Part shown: piece after piece, positions 8,257-16,294 of the stretch
How the letters are laid out: each line of letters begins with the position of its first letter
Position numbering within the stretch: the stretch's first letter is position 1
Assembly: GCA_963811605.1 (NCBI GenBank)
Contig: CAWESA010000022.1
Coordinates: 124,001-188,000 of the forward strand
Reading direction: 5' to 3'
Length of the DNA: 64,000 nt
Source of the DNA: CAVQLX01 sp963811605
GTDB taxonomy: Bacteria; Desulfobacterota; Binatia; DP-6
Translations under genes and position numbers: made by a program
Notes under the pieces: generated by a model
What the model was told of the DNA's origin: nothing
What the model saw: the letters and a program-made list of their open reading frames with translations, nothing else
Database searches by the model: none

Positions 8257-9492
8257 TCACGGGCGGTGTGCCACTTCCGCATAGGCGAGATCGGTGACTT
8301 CCAGGACGCGCGTGAGATCGGCGTCGGTGAGCGCGGCGGAGAGGAACCAGTTGTGGTGCGGGTGGAGATAGACGCCGCGGGCGGCGCAGGCCGCGGCGAA
8401 GACGCGACTGCGCTCGAACGAGCCGGCGTCGGCGACGAAGGTCATGAACGGGATGGCGGGCGGACCGCTCCATCGCACCGCCAGACCGTGCGCCGCCGCC
8501 TGCCGCTCCAGCCCCTCGCGCAGCTGGGTGCCGCGGCGCGACATCTGCCCGATGGCGTCGCTCGCCTCGAGCTCGGCCAGGCAGGCGAGGGCGGCCGCCA
8601 TCTCGACCGGACCGGTCCAGTACGAGCCGGTGAAGAACACCTTCTCCGCCGCCTTGCGCAGCACGTCACGTCCCACGCCCGCGGCGATGGGATAGCCGTT
8701 GCCGAGCGCCTTGCAGTAGCAGGAGAGGTCCGGCTGCACGCCCACGGCCTCGCCCGAGCCGCGCAGGTCGAGGCGGAAGCCGGCGCGGACGTCGTCGAGG
8801 ACGAGCACGGCTCCCAGGCGATCGCAGCGGGCGCGCAGTCCCGGCAGGAAGCCCGGCGCCGCCATCTCCTGATCGTGGAACGTGTCGTGCCGGAACGGCG
8901 TCACCATGATGGCGGCGACGTCGCCGGCATGCGCATCGAGGGCGGCGTCGACGCTCTCGAGGTCGTTCCACCGGAAGCGAGTGACGTGGGCGCGATCGGC
9001 GGGGGTCACGCCGCCCGGAAGCGGCGAGCACCACGGATGCGTGCCGTGGTAGGCGCCCTCGGCCGCCAGCACGGTGCGCCGGCCGGTGGCGGCGCGCGCC
9101 ACCTGCGTGGCCCAGGTGCAGACGTCGGAGCCGTTCTTGGCGAACACCGCCCAGGCCGCCCAGGGCGTGAGCTCGACCAGCCGCTCCGCCAGCTCGACCC
9201 ACGCCGCACCGGGACCGTTGAAGCAGCGTCCGTCGCTGGCCTGGCGGCGGGCGGCCTCGTCGACGCGAGGGTGGTTGTGTCCGAGCACGATCGGTCCGTA
9301 GGCGCACATGAGGTCGACGTACTCGTTGCCGTCGACGTCCCAGATGCGGGCGCCGGCGCCGCGCGTGAAGAAGTACGGGTACGCGCCCGGCACCAGCATG
9401 CGTGGCGACTGGTGGCCGTGGATGCCGCCCGGCACGACCCGCAGGGCGCGGGAAAACAGGGCTTCGGTCTCGCGATAGCGGCCCGGCTCCAT
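8257..9492 (-). CDS. Class III PLP aminotransferase, glutamate-1-semialdehyde aminomutase-like
   Basis: A 411-residue fold-type I PLP enzyme. It shows the GSA-aminomutase style N-terminus (ALRVVPGGIHGHQSPR), WDVDGNEYVDLMCAYGPIVLGHNHP, FAKNGSDVCTWATQVARA, the Asp-containing LVLDDVRAGFR and the PLP Lys in SCYCKALGNGYPIAA. The usual catalytic-loop residues are varied (HDTFHDQEM), so it may not be the tetrapyrrole enzyme HemL but a related sugar or amino-acid aminotransferase. It lies three bases after a hydrolase gene on the same strand, suggesting one operon. Confidence 0.85.
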   Translation of the reverse strand: MEPGRYRETEALFSRALRVVPGGIHGHQSPRMLVPGAYPYFFTRGAGARIWDVDGNEYVDLMCAYGPIVLGHNHPRVDEAARRQASDGRCFNGPGAAWVELAERLVELTPWAAWAVFAKNGSDVCTWATQVARAATGRRTVLAAEGAYHGTHPWCSPLPGGVTPADRAHVTRFRWNDLESVDAALDAHAGDVAAIMVTPFRHDTFHDQEMAAPGFLPGLRARCDRLGAVLVLDDVRAGFRLDLRGSGEAVGVQPDLSCYCKALGNGYPIAAGVGRDVLRKAAEKVFFTGSYWTGPVEMAAALACLAELEASDAIGQMSRRGTQLREGLERQAAAHGLAVRWSGPPAIPFMTFVADAGSFERSRVFAAACAARGVYLHPHHNWFLSAALTDADLTRVLEVTDLAYAEVAHRP

Positions 9493-9495
9493 GGC

Positions 9496-10335
9496 TCAGC
9501 GTCCCAGGAGGTGGCGGTCGAGGAAGGCGTCCATCGCCGCGTTCGCGCGCTGGTTCGCATCCCCGCGCCAGTCGACCTGGAAGGCGTGCGGCGCGCCTTC
9601 GAGCAGCAGCAGCTCGCTCGACCGGTCGGCGTCGTGCAGGGCGCCGTGCATGCGCTCGGACTCGTGCCACGAGACGATCCGGTCGGCCGTGCCGTGGATC
9701 AGCAGCACCGGCGCGGCCGCCCCGGCGGCGTGCGAGACGGGCGAGGCGAGTGCGGCCCACGCGACGTCGCCCGCGCGCGGCCCGAGCAGCGCGTCGATCA
9801 TGTCGGAGCGCCGTCGCGCGAGATCGTACGGGCCATAGTGGGCGACCAGCGCGCAGATGGTTTCGGGCACGTCGCCCAGCGCGCGAGGCAGGTCGGGGGT
9901 GAGCTCGACGACGTCGCGTGCGAGATGCGCGAGCACGGCGAGATGCGCCCCCGCCGACAGGCCGAGCAGCGCGATGCGGTCGGCATCGATGCCGAGCTCG
10001 GCTGCGTGCGCGCGGACCCAGCGGAGCCCCTGGCGGACGTCGTCCAGCGGAGCGGGGAAGCGATGCTCGGGGGCGAGCCGGTACGAGATGGCGACGGTCG
10101 CGATACCGCGCCGCGCGAAGTGGAGCGCGTTGCCGGCGGCCTGGCTGGGATCGCCGCGCATCCACCCGCCGCCGTGCACGAAGATGACCGCGGGCGCCGG
10201 CCCGTCCGCCGGCAGCGGACGATAGTGGTCGAAGCGTAGCGGGGCTCCGCCGGCCTCCCCGTACACCTCGTCGGTGCGCAGCTCGTGGATGGCAGAGCGC
10301 AGAGGGATGCCGGGCACCTGGCGCGGAAAGGACAT
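9496..10335 (-). CDS. Alpha/beta hydrolase, hormone-sensitive-lipase/carboxylesterase family
   Basis: A 279-residue hydrolase without a signal peptide. The oxyanion motif HGGGW (near residue 54), the strand AISYRLAPEHRFPAPLDD, the nucleophile GLSAGAH (Ser about residue 149) and the Asp/His parts (LLIHGTADRIV and GAPHAF) are all present. It probably cleaves a small ester or lactone. It is the first gene of a two-gene unit with the downstream aminotransferase. A TGCTAG box lies nine bases before the ATG, where a -10 element would give an almost leaderless message. Confidence 0.88.
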   Translation of the reverse strand: MSFPRQVPGIPLRSAIHELRTDEVYGEAGGAPLRFDHYRPLPADGPAPAVIFVHGGGWMRGDPSQAAGNALHFARRGIATVAISYRLAPEHRFPAPLDDVRQGLRWVRAHAAELGIDADRIALLGLSAGAHLAVLAHLARDVVELTPDLPRALGDVPETICALVAHYGPYDLARRRSDMIDALLGPRAGDVAWAALASPVSHAAGAAAPVLLIHGTADRIVSWHESERMHGALHDADRSSELLLLEGAPHAFQVDWRGDANQRANAAMDAFLDRHLLGR

Positions 10336-10470
10336 GGGGAGGGACTAGCACGTCCCGCGCGACGAGTCGTCGATCCGCACGCATGCCCGCTTCGTGAGCG
10401 CATGCCCCCCGCTTGGGCAGCAGGAGTGCGCGGCGATCGGGGATTTGCGCCCCCACGGGACCGAGCCCGC

Positions 10471-10485
10471 TGGCACGTCGCTTGC
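10471..10485 (+). promoter_or_regulatory. Sigma-54 (RpoN) -24/-12 promoter of glnB
   Basis: TGGCACG at 10471-10477, four bases, then TTGC at 10482-10485. The invariant GG and GC are 12 bases apart, matching the YTGGCACG-N4-TTGCW consensus except for the last base. Transcription would start near 10497, ahead of the small frame at 10518 and glnB at 10688. PII genes are commonly NtrC/sigma-54 controlled. No clear NtrC palindrome was seen upstream, but GCATGCCC occurs twice (10381-10388 and 10400-10407), 19 bases apart. Confidence 0.8.
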
Positions 10486-10517
10486 CTATTGTCGACGAAG
10501 GCAACCCGTCCCCCGAC

Positions 10518-10691
10518 ATGGAGCACGCACGTCCGATGAGCGTCATCGTCCTTCCGGTCCCGCAGCGCCGTCCCTGGTGGTTCAGCCTGATCCAGCGCGT
10601 GCGATACGGGCCGCGATCGGGAGCCGTGGTGAGGATGCACAACCGGCAACACATCGGGCGCCTGGAGCGCCTCCAAGGGGGCCAGCGATGA
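10518..10691 (+). CDS. Possible leader peptide/small protein translationally coupled to glnB
   Basis: A 57-residue frame (52 from the second ATG at 10536) that begins just downstream of the predicted sigma-54 transcript start and ends with an ATGA overlap on the glnB start. It contains an aromatic/basic stretch (PQRRPWWFSLIQRVRYG) and no recognisable domain. The fit between promoter, frame and the four-base overlap suggests a genuine coupled frame, but no strong ribosome binding site is visible for either ATG. It may be a leader peptide setting glnB translation or an unrelated small protein. Confidence 0.4.
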   Translation: MEHARPMSVIVLPVPQRRPWWFSLIQRVRYGPRSGAVVRMHNRQHIGRLERLQGGQR

Positions 10692-11026
10692 AGAAGATCG
10701 AAGCCATCATCAAGCCGTTCAAGCTCGACGAGGTGAAGGAGGCGCTGGCGAAGGCAGGCATCGAGGGAATGACCGTGACCGAGGTGAAGGGGTTCGGGCG
10801 CCAGAAGGGGCACACCGAGCTCTACCGGGGTGCGGAGTACGTGGTGGAGTTCCTGCCCAAGGTGAAGCTGGAGATCCTGGTCGACGACGATCGCGCCGCG
10901 GTGGTGGCCAAGGCCATCGAGGACGCCGCCAGGTCCGGGCAGATCGGAGACGGCAAGATCTTCATCCTTCCCGTCGACGAGGCGCTCCGCATCCGGACCG
11001 GCGAACGCGGAGCAGCGGCGCTCTGA
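10688..11026 (+). CDS. glnB: Nitrogen regulatory protein P-II
   Basis: The trimeric signal protein that reports 2-oxoglutarate, ATP/ADP and nitrogen status to glutamine synthetase control, NtrB and transporters. It is 112 residues, full length. It begins MKKIEAIIKPFKLDEVKEAL, has the T-loop with the uridylylation Tyr at position 51 in ELYRGAEY, and the B-loop region near DDDRAAVVAKAIEDAARSGQIGDGKIF. AAGGGGG lies just upstream of the ATG. The gene has its own sigma-54 promoter. Neither glnA nor amtB lies beside it, so GlnB is favoured over GlnK on sequence but this is not certain. Confidence 0.93.
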   Translation: MKKIEAIIKPFKLDEVKEALAKAGIEGMTVTEVKGFGRQKGHTELYRGAEYVVEFLPKVKLEILVDDDRAAVVAKAIEDAARSGQIGDGKIFILPVDEALRIRTGERGAAAL

Positions 11027-11081
11027 GCATCGCAGGGCGGCCGCGTCGCCTTGCAGACCGGAGTCCCGATCCGGGACACTG

Positions 11082-11804
11082 GTGGTCGTGCGACCGCTGA
11101 TCGGCATCTCGAGCTACGGACGGGCGGGAGAGCGCCAGACCTTCTCCGTCCCCTGCGAGTACGTGGACGCCGTCCGCATGGCTGGCGGCGTGCCCGTCAT
11201 CCTGCCGCCGGTCGAAGGCGAGACGCCCGAGGGACTCGATGCGGTATCCGGGCTCATCCTGCCAGGCGGCGGCGACGTCGATCCGGAGCACTACGGTGGT
11301 GGGCACCACGACGCGAACTACGGCATCTCGCAGGAGCGCGACCGCTTCGAGCTGACCCTGGCGCGCCTCGCCCTCGGACGCCCCGAGCTGCCCATCCTGT
11401 GCGTCTGCCGCGGGATGCAGCTCCTCAACGTGGCGCTGGGCGGCGATCTCATCGCGCACATCCCGGATCACTTCGGTGACAGCGTCGTGCATCGCAATCC
11501 CCAGCTGAAGCCGGTGCCGCACGGCGTTCGCCTGGAGCCGCGCAGCCGCCTGGCGGCGCTGCTCGAGGGCACGGAGCTGGTGGTGCAGTCGGTGCATCAC
11601 CAGGCGGTGGGACGGCTGGGCGAGGGGCTGCGCGCCGTGGGGTGGAGCGAGGACGGCGTGATCGAGGCGGTCGAGTCCCATCGCCACCCGTTCGTGATCG
11701 GGGTGCAGTGGCACCCGGAGCTCGACGCCCTGAGCGATCCGCGACCGATGCGGCTCTTCGACGCGCTGGTCGCGCAGGCCTGCGCATACCAGCCGCGGTC
11801 CTAG
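11082..11804 (+). CDS. Class I glutamine-amidotransferase-like hydrolase (peptidase C26)
   Basis: About 240 residues, similar to gamma-glutamyl-GABA hydrolase PuuD, which frees the gamma-glutamyl group in polyamine breakdown. The nucleophile Cys is in ILCVCRGMQLLNVALGG, and the His-Glu pair in GVQWHPE. It begins with a GTG; an alternative GTG lies two codons further. It follows glnB by 55 bases on the same strand and may be read with it. Substrate specificity within this family cannot be settled from sequence. Confidence 0.85.
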   Translation: MVVRPLIGISSYGRAGERQTFSVPCEYVDAVRMAGGVPVILPPVEGETPEGLDAVSGLILPGGGDVDPEHYGGGHHDANYGISQERDRFELTLARLALGRPELPILCVCRGMQLLNVALGGDLIAHIPDHFGDSVVHRNPQLKPVPHGVRLEPRSRLAALLEGTELVVQSVHHQAVGRLGEGLRAVGWSEDGVIEAVESHRHPFVIGVQWHPELDALSDPRPMRLFDALVAQACAYQPRS

Positions 11805-11879
11805 ACGCGGTCGGACCACCCGGCGAGCGCCATACCATCAGAGCGTGACAGGCCAGACACACAAAGCCAGTCTGGCCCG

Positions 11880-12305
11880 ATGAAGACCGCGCCGGTCACC
11901 GATCTCAAGAACCGCCTCAGCCACTACCTGCGTATCGTCGCGCGTGGCGAGAGTGTCACGATTCTCGACCGTGGCCGACCGGTGGCGCGCCTGAGCCGCG
12001 TCGACGAGAACGATGCCGAGCTGGATGCGCTGCTGGCGGCCGGCCTGGCGCGGCCTCCCCTGGCGGGGCTACCGAAGGATTTCCTCACCAGGCGCCTCCC
12101 TCGCCCGACCGCATCGGTGCGGCAAGCGCTCATCGACGAGCGCGCATGCCTCGGCGCGCGCGGCGCTCGGCGAGCTTGCCTCCGCCTGGACGGAGATATC
12201 GGCGCTCGGCCCCGTGCGGGACCGGGCGATGCGGCTCGTCGCCATGCACGCGCTGCGGGCAGCCGACGCGATGCAGCTCGGGGCGGCGCTGGTCGCGGTC
12301 GGTGA
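11880..12305 (+). CDS. Phd/YefM (VapB-type) antitoxin with abnormal run-on C-terminus
   Basis: Residues 1-85 are a normal type II antitoxin: PVTDLKNRLSHYLRIVARGESVTILDRGRPVARL is the Phd/YefM DNA-binding fold, and RQALIDER is the usual toxin-neutralising end. Beyond about residue 88 the frame becomes Arg/Ala-rich, because it runs out of frame through a truncated VapC gene. The junction suggests a deletion removed the true antitoxin stop and the first half of the toxin. DNA binding may persist; toxin binding is doubtful. It is not obviously in an operon with the gene before it. Confidence 0.72.
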   Translation: MKTAPVTDLKNRLSHYLRIVARGESVTILDRGRPVARLSRVDENDAELDALLAAGLARPPLAGLPKDFLTRRLPRPTASVRQALIDERACLGARGARRACLRLDGDIGARPRAGPGDAARRHARAAGSRRDAARGGAGRGR

Positions 12306-12414
12306 CCGACCCGCCGGGCACACCTTCGTGTGCACGAACCGCCGCCTCCGCGACGCGGGACTTCGCGAGGGCTTTCACGTGCTCCCGGCGACCGAGCACG
12401 TGCCGGAGCGCTAG
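12148..12414 (+). pseudogene. VapC-like PIN-domain toxin, C-terminal remnant
   Basis: In the second frame relative to the antitoxin the sequence reads as the last 85-90 residues of a PIN-domain ribonuclease: ELASAWTEISALGPVRDRAM, then LRAADAMQLGAALVA (containing one acidic active-site residue), then FVCTNRRLRDAGLREGFHVLP. The N-terminal half with the first catalytic Asp is missing and there is no start codon in a sensible place. It is a deletion remnant of a VapBC module and probably inactive. Its stop overlaps the convergent flavoprotein gene. Confidence 0.68.
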
Positions 12415-13898
12415 GACGCCATGCGCGCCAGCACGGCGTCGCGCTGGACCGGCTCGAACGGCGCCTCGGGACCCTGACCGACGAGCATCCGCGCCAACAT
12501 GGGCAGCGAGCGCAGCACCAGCTCCGGATCCCGCGCCAGGCGGTCGGGCGGCTCGAGCATGTGGAACACCCGCAGCAGCCCGCGGAAGACCACCGGATCG
12601 ACCCGCGTCGCCGGCAGCATGCCGCGCTCGACGAACCACCCGAACGCCTCCTGCGCCATCACCGTGAGGTAGGCGAGCGGGTTGCCGGGCGGGACGGCAC
12701 GGCGATCGCCGCGCGCGCGGCGATCGGACGCCACCGCCGCGTCCCAGAACGGCCGCACCTGCGCTTCGCTGAGGCGGTCGAGCAGGCGGGCGGCGGCGAT
12801 CGGATCCTGCGGATGGCGCCCGACGGCCTCGTCGAGCAACGCGGCCTGCACGAGCGCCTGCGAGCAGCCACGCCCGTAGATCGGGTTCGAGTGATAGGCG
12901 GCGTCGCCGATGACGAGGAGACCGGGCGCGAGCGGACCGTCCGCGTCGACGAAGCGTCGCAGCCGGTTGCGCAGCTGTCCCATCACCAGCACCGGGGTGT
13001 CCTTGCCTCCGATCGGCGCCGAGACTCCGCGTGCGCGCCACGGGGCGATCTGCGGGAAGGCGGTGACGAAGCGCTCGAAGCGCCGTGGGTCGGCCAGCTC
13101 CTTCAGACCCGCATCGTCCACCGGCGCGCCCACGGTGACCGAGAAGGTGTCGGCATCGCCGGGAAAGACCGCGATCTTCACCCACCCGAGGTCGCTGGCG
13201 ACCAGGCCCGTCGTGCCTTTCGGCGCGCGGCCGCGGCGGAGCCGGTAGAAACGGGTGTAGTAGAAGATGCCCGTGTCCTCGCTGCGGTCCCTGGCCGCGG
13301 CGGCTCCCAGGGCCGGAAGCCATCCGGCGACGGGAGAGCGCCGCCCGAGCGCGTCGACCACCAGGGCCGCGGGGATCTCCGTCCCGTCGGCGAGGCGGAC
13401 GCCCGCGACGCGTGGCCGACCGCCGTTTTGAGCTGCCACCAGGCCGCTCACCGTCACCCCTTCGCGCAGCTCCACGTCCGGCCGCGCCAGCACGCTCTCG
13501 CGCAACGCCCACTCGAAGGTGGTGCGCCGGCATGCCAGCAGGACGACGTCCTCGTCGGCCGGCTCGCCGCGAAATCCCATCTCGGGCGGTGCCATGTCCG
13601 CGAGGCCGATCTCGCGTACGCCGGCGGCGCGCAGGCGATCCAGCACGTCGGGCATGTGGGCCAGCAGGACGAGGCGCAGACGAGCGAGGAACGCGTGCGA
13701 GTGCCGGAGCTGCGGCACGCCGCCGCGCCGCCAGGACCGGAACGCCTCTTCCGGCTCGGCCACCTCGCCGCGGACGTCACGCTCCAGCACGACGACGCGT
13801 GGAAAGTGACGCGACAGCAGGCGGGCGGTGGCGAGGCCCGCGATCCCGCCGCCGAGCACGACGGCCGGCGCCGGCGAGGCCTGATCGGGCGCAGACAT
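12411..13898 (-). CDS. FAD-dependent monooxygenase/dehydrogenase (geranylgeranyl-reductase/halogenase-like)
   Basis: A 495-residue flavoprotein. The N-terminal dinucleotide fold is VVLGGGIAGLATARLLS, and the second FAD motif is GPLAPGLLVIGDAAYHSNPIYGRGCSQAL. The middle part (PQLRHSHAFLARLRLVLLAHMPD) is typical of FAD enzymes acting on polycyclic or isoprenoid substrates. The ATG at 13898 directly precedes the dinucleotide fold. It is divergent from the photolyase gene 88 bases away, so the two may share a regulatory region. The substrate is unknown. Confidence 0.8.
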   Translation of the reverse strand: MSAPDQASPAPAVVLGGGIAGLATARLLSRHFPRVVVLERDVRGEVAEPEEAFRSWRRGGVPQLRHSHAFLARLRLVLLAHMPDVLDRLRAAGVREIGLADMAPPEMGFRGEPADEDVVLLACRRTTFEWALRESVLARPDVELREGVTVSGLVAAQNGGRPRVAGVRLADGTEIPAALVVDALGRRSPVAGWLPALGAAAARDRSEDTGIFYYTRFYRLRRGRAPKGTTGLVASDLGWVKIAVFPGDADTFSVTVGAPVDDAGLKELADPRRFERFVTAFPQIAPWRARGVSAPIGGKDTPVLVMGQLRNRLRRFVDADGPLAPGLLVIGDAAYHSNPIYGRGCSQALVQAALLDEAVGRHPQDPIAAARLLDRLSEAQVRPFWDAAVASDRRARGDRRAVPPGNPLAYLTVMAQEAFGWFVERGMLPATRVDPVVFRGLLRVFHMLEPPDRLARDPELVLRSLPMLARMLVGQGPEAPFEPVQRDAVLARMAS

Positions 13899-13986
13899 TG
13901 CCGTCGGAGATACGGGATTCCGTCTGCCGTGTCGCCCCCCGCGCAGATGCCTTGAACGAGGTCGCCCGGACCGCTCTCCTCGTCGT

Positions 13987-15384
13987 GTGAAGCCCGCAGC
14001 GATCCACTGGTTCACGAGCGACCTCCGCGTCGACGACAATCTCGCACTCGCCGGAGCGGATCGCGCCGGGCCGGTGGCCGGCGTGTTCGTCCTCGATCCG
14101 GCGCTGCTCGCGCGTCATGCCGGAGCGCCTCGCCGGATCGCGTTCATGTACGCATGCCTGCACGCGCTCGACGCGACCTTGCGCGGGCGCGATTCGCGTC
14201 TCGTCGTCCTCGAGGGCGATCCGGCCATCGAGCTGCCGCGGCTGGCGGCGGGACTGGGCGTGCGGCTCTTGACCCATGCGGTCAACCACGAGCCGGCAGC
14301 CCGGGCGCGCGAGACGCGCGTGGCACGAGCCCTGGCGCGCGACGGCCTCACCGTGCAGCCCGGAGAGGCCGCGCTGGTGCAGCGCCCCGGGACGCTCACC
14401 ACCGGCGGCGGCGGGGCCTACCGGGTCTACGGGGCGTACGCTCGCGCCTGGGAAGCGGCCGGCGTCCCGCCGGCGGCGCCGCGCGTGCGCGCATGGATGC
14501 CGACGAGGGGGCTGGCGAACCTCGGCATCGCGCCGCCCGCGGTGCCGGCAGGCATGGCTCTCCCGGCCGCCGGCGAGGACGCCGCGCGGACGCGCCTGGG
14601 CGCCTTCCTGCGCGATCGGGTGGGCGGCTACCCCCAGACGCGCAACCTCCCGGGCCTCGAGGCCACCTCGCGCCTCTCGCCCGATCTGCGATGGGGTACG
14701 CTCGGCGGCGCCGAGGCCGTGCGCCGCGCGCACGAGGCGGCCCGCGACCCCGCCCGGCGCGAGGGGGTGCGCATCTGGACGCGCGAGCTGGCGTGGCGCG
14801 ACTTCTACGCCCAGCTGCTGGTCGCCCACCCGCGCCTCGCGCGCGAGCCGCTCCGTCCGCTCCGGGTGCGCTGGCGACACGACGAGCGCGCCTTCCGTCG
14901 CTGGCAGGACGGCATGACGGGCGTCCCCCTGGTGGACGCGGGCATGCGCCAGCTCCGGGCCACCGGCTTCATGCACAACCGCCCGCGCATGGTCGTGGCG
15001 TCGTATCTCACCAAGCACCTGCTACTCGACTGGCGCCTCGGCGAGGCGCATTTCATGGCCGAGCTGCTCGATGGACAGCTGTCGCAGAACAACGGCAACT
15101 GGCAGTGGGTCGCCGGCACGGGCGCAGACGCCCAGCCGTTCCATCGTATCTTCTCGCCGCTGCGACAGGGCGAGCGCTTCGATCCGGGGGGGGCGTACGT
15201 GAAGCGCTGGGTCCCGGAGCTGGCGAAGGTGCCGCCGGCCATGATCCACCAGCCGTGGGAGCTGGCGCCGATGGAACGGCGCAGGCTGTGTCCCGACTAT
15301 CCGCCGCCCCTGATCGGGCTCGACGAGGGCCGTGCGCGCGCCATGGCGGCGTTCGAGCGGGCGCGCCCGGGCGCCGCACGATGA
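13987..15384 (+). CDS. phr: DNA photolyase (class I, cyclobutane pyrimidine dimer type)
   Basis: Light-driven FAD enzyme that splits UV-induced pyrimidine dimers. It is 465 residues with a GTG start. The N-terminal antenna domain begins IHWFTSDLRVDDNLAL. The C-terminal catalytic FAD domain is complete, with TRELAWRDFYAQLL, MRQLRATGFMHNRPRM, ASYLTKHLLLDWRLGE, NNGNWQWVAGTGADAQP and RIFSPLRQGERFDPGG. The first gene of a pair: its stop overlaps the start of a methyltransferase as ATGA. Known photolyase clusters often pair it with other light or pigment genes; here the divergent flavoprotein may be such a partner. Confidence 0.92.
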   Translation: MKPAAIHWFTSDLRVDDNLALAGADRAGPVAGVFVLDPALLARHAGAPRRIAFMYACLHALDATLRGRDSRLVVLEGDPAIELPRLAAGLGVRLLTHAVNHEPAARARETRVARALARDGLTVQPGEAALVQRPGTLTTGGGGAYRVYGAYARAWEAAGVPPAAPRVRAWMPTRGLANLGIAPPAVPAGMALPAAGEDAARTRLGAFLRDRVGGYPQTRNLPGLEATSRLSPDLRWGTLGGAEAVRRAHEAARDPARREGVRIWTRELAWRDFYAQLLVAHPRLAREPLRPLRVRWRHDERAFRRWQDGMTGVPLVDAGMRQLRATGFMHNRPRMVVASYLTKHLLLDWRLGEAHFMAELLDGQLSQNNGNWQWVAGTGADAQPFHRIFSPLRQGERFDPGGAYVKRWVPELAKVPPAMIHQPWELAPMERRRLCPDYPPPLIGLDEGRARAMAAFERARPGAAR

Positions 15385-16163
15385 CCTGCTTCGATCGCGT
15401 CGCACACTGCTACGACGAGACGCGGGCGATCCCGCCCGAGGTGGCGGCCACCGTGGCGGCCGGGATCGCCGCCGAGCTGCGGCGCCGCACGTCGGGCGAG
15501 TCCCTTCTCGAGGCTGGCGTCGGCACGGGCCGCATCGCCGTGCCGCTGGTCGACGCGGGGATACGCATCGTCGGCGCCGACATCGCGTCCGCGATGCTGG
15601 CGCGGCTGCGAGCGCGCCGGCCCGGGCTGCCCGTGGTGCGGGCGGCGGTGGACCGCCTGCCGTTCACCGCCGCCGCGTTCGACGGCGTGCTGTTCGTGCA
15701 CGTCCTGCATCTGCTGGACGATGCTGCCGCCGCCCTCCGTGCCGCCCGTCGCGTGGTCCGGCCGGGCGGCGTGCTGCTCTACGGACACGAGGAGTTGGTC
15801 GACTCGCCGCTCCGGCCCGTGCTGGCGATGGTGCGGGCCTTGGTCGCCGAGCTGGCGAACGTCACGCTCGATCCACGCTCGCCGCGCGAGCGCGCGGGCG
15901 GCGCATTCGCGGAGGATGCGGCACACGCGGGGGTCGCGGTGGAGGAGGTCGTCCTCGCCCGCTGGCCGGTGCAGATGATCGGTCGCCGGCTGCTCGGGGA
16001 CATCGCGGGAAAGGTCTGGTCCACCACCTGGGTGATCCCGGACGCGGTCTTGCCCGAGCTGATCCGCCGCCTCACCCCGGAGCTCGAGGCGCTCGTCGGC
16101 GACCTCGACCGTCCGCTCGAGCGCGAGGCCGCCTTCCTGCTGTCGGTCGCGCGCTGCCCGTAG
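15381..16163 (+). CDS. SAM-dependent class I methyltransferase
   Basis: A 260-residue methyltransferase of the UbiE/Methyltransf_11 type. The start FDRVAHCYDETRAIPPEVA resembles menaquinone/ubiquinone and small-molecule methyltransferases. SAM motif I is LLEAGVGTGRIAVPL (about residue 37), motif II is AFDGVLFVHVLHLLDD, and the post-motif AARRVVRPGGVLLYG is clear. The ATG overlaps the photolyase stop by four bases, so the two are co-translated. Its substrate is unknown. Confidence 0.87.
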   Translation: MTCFDRVAHCYDETRAIPPEVAATVAAGIAAELRRRTSGESLLEAGVGTGRIAVPLVDAGIRIVGADIASAMLARLRARRPGLPVVRAAVDRLPFTAAAFDGVLFVHVLHLLDDAAAALRAARRVVRPGGVLLYGHEELVDSPLRPVLAMVRALVAELANVTLDPRSPRERAGGAFAEDAAHAGVAVEEVVLARWPVQMIGRRLLGDIAGKVWSTTWVIPDAVLPELIRRLTPELEALVGDLDRPLEREAAFLLSVARCP

Positions 16164-16294
16164 CGGGTCGTCCCGCGCTCGATCGTGCGCGGGTCGAGCT
16201 ATCGAGAGGGCATGCCGCCGACCGACCTGACCGCGGAGACCTTCCGGCGCCCTGCGCGCCGAGCACCGGCGGACCGCCGAGGCGCGGGTCGGGG

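Noticed and set aside
5839..10239. Very long plus-strand open frame (over 1400 codons) opposite gspA, the aminotransferase and the hydrolase
   Set aside because: It is the antisense of three well-supported minus-strand genes; its translation is Arg/Ala/Gly-rich with no domain. Such frames are common at this GC content.
11062..11076. Short hairpin GTCCCG-ATC-CGGGAC after glnB
   Set aside because: Only six base pairs, no T-tract, and six bases from the next start; too weak for a terminator call.
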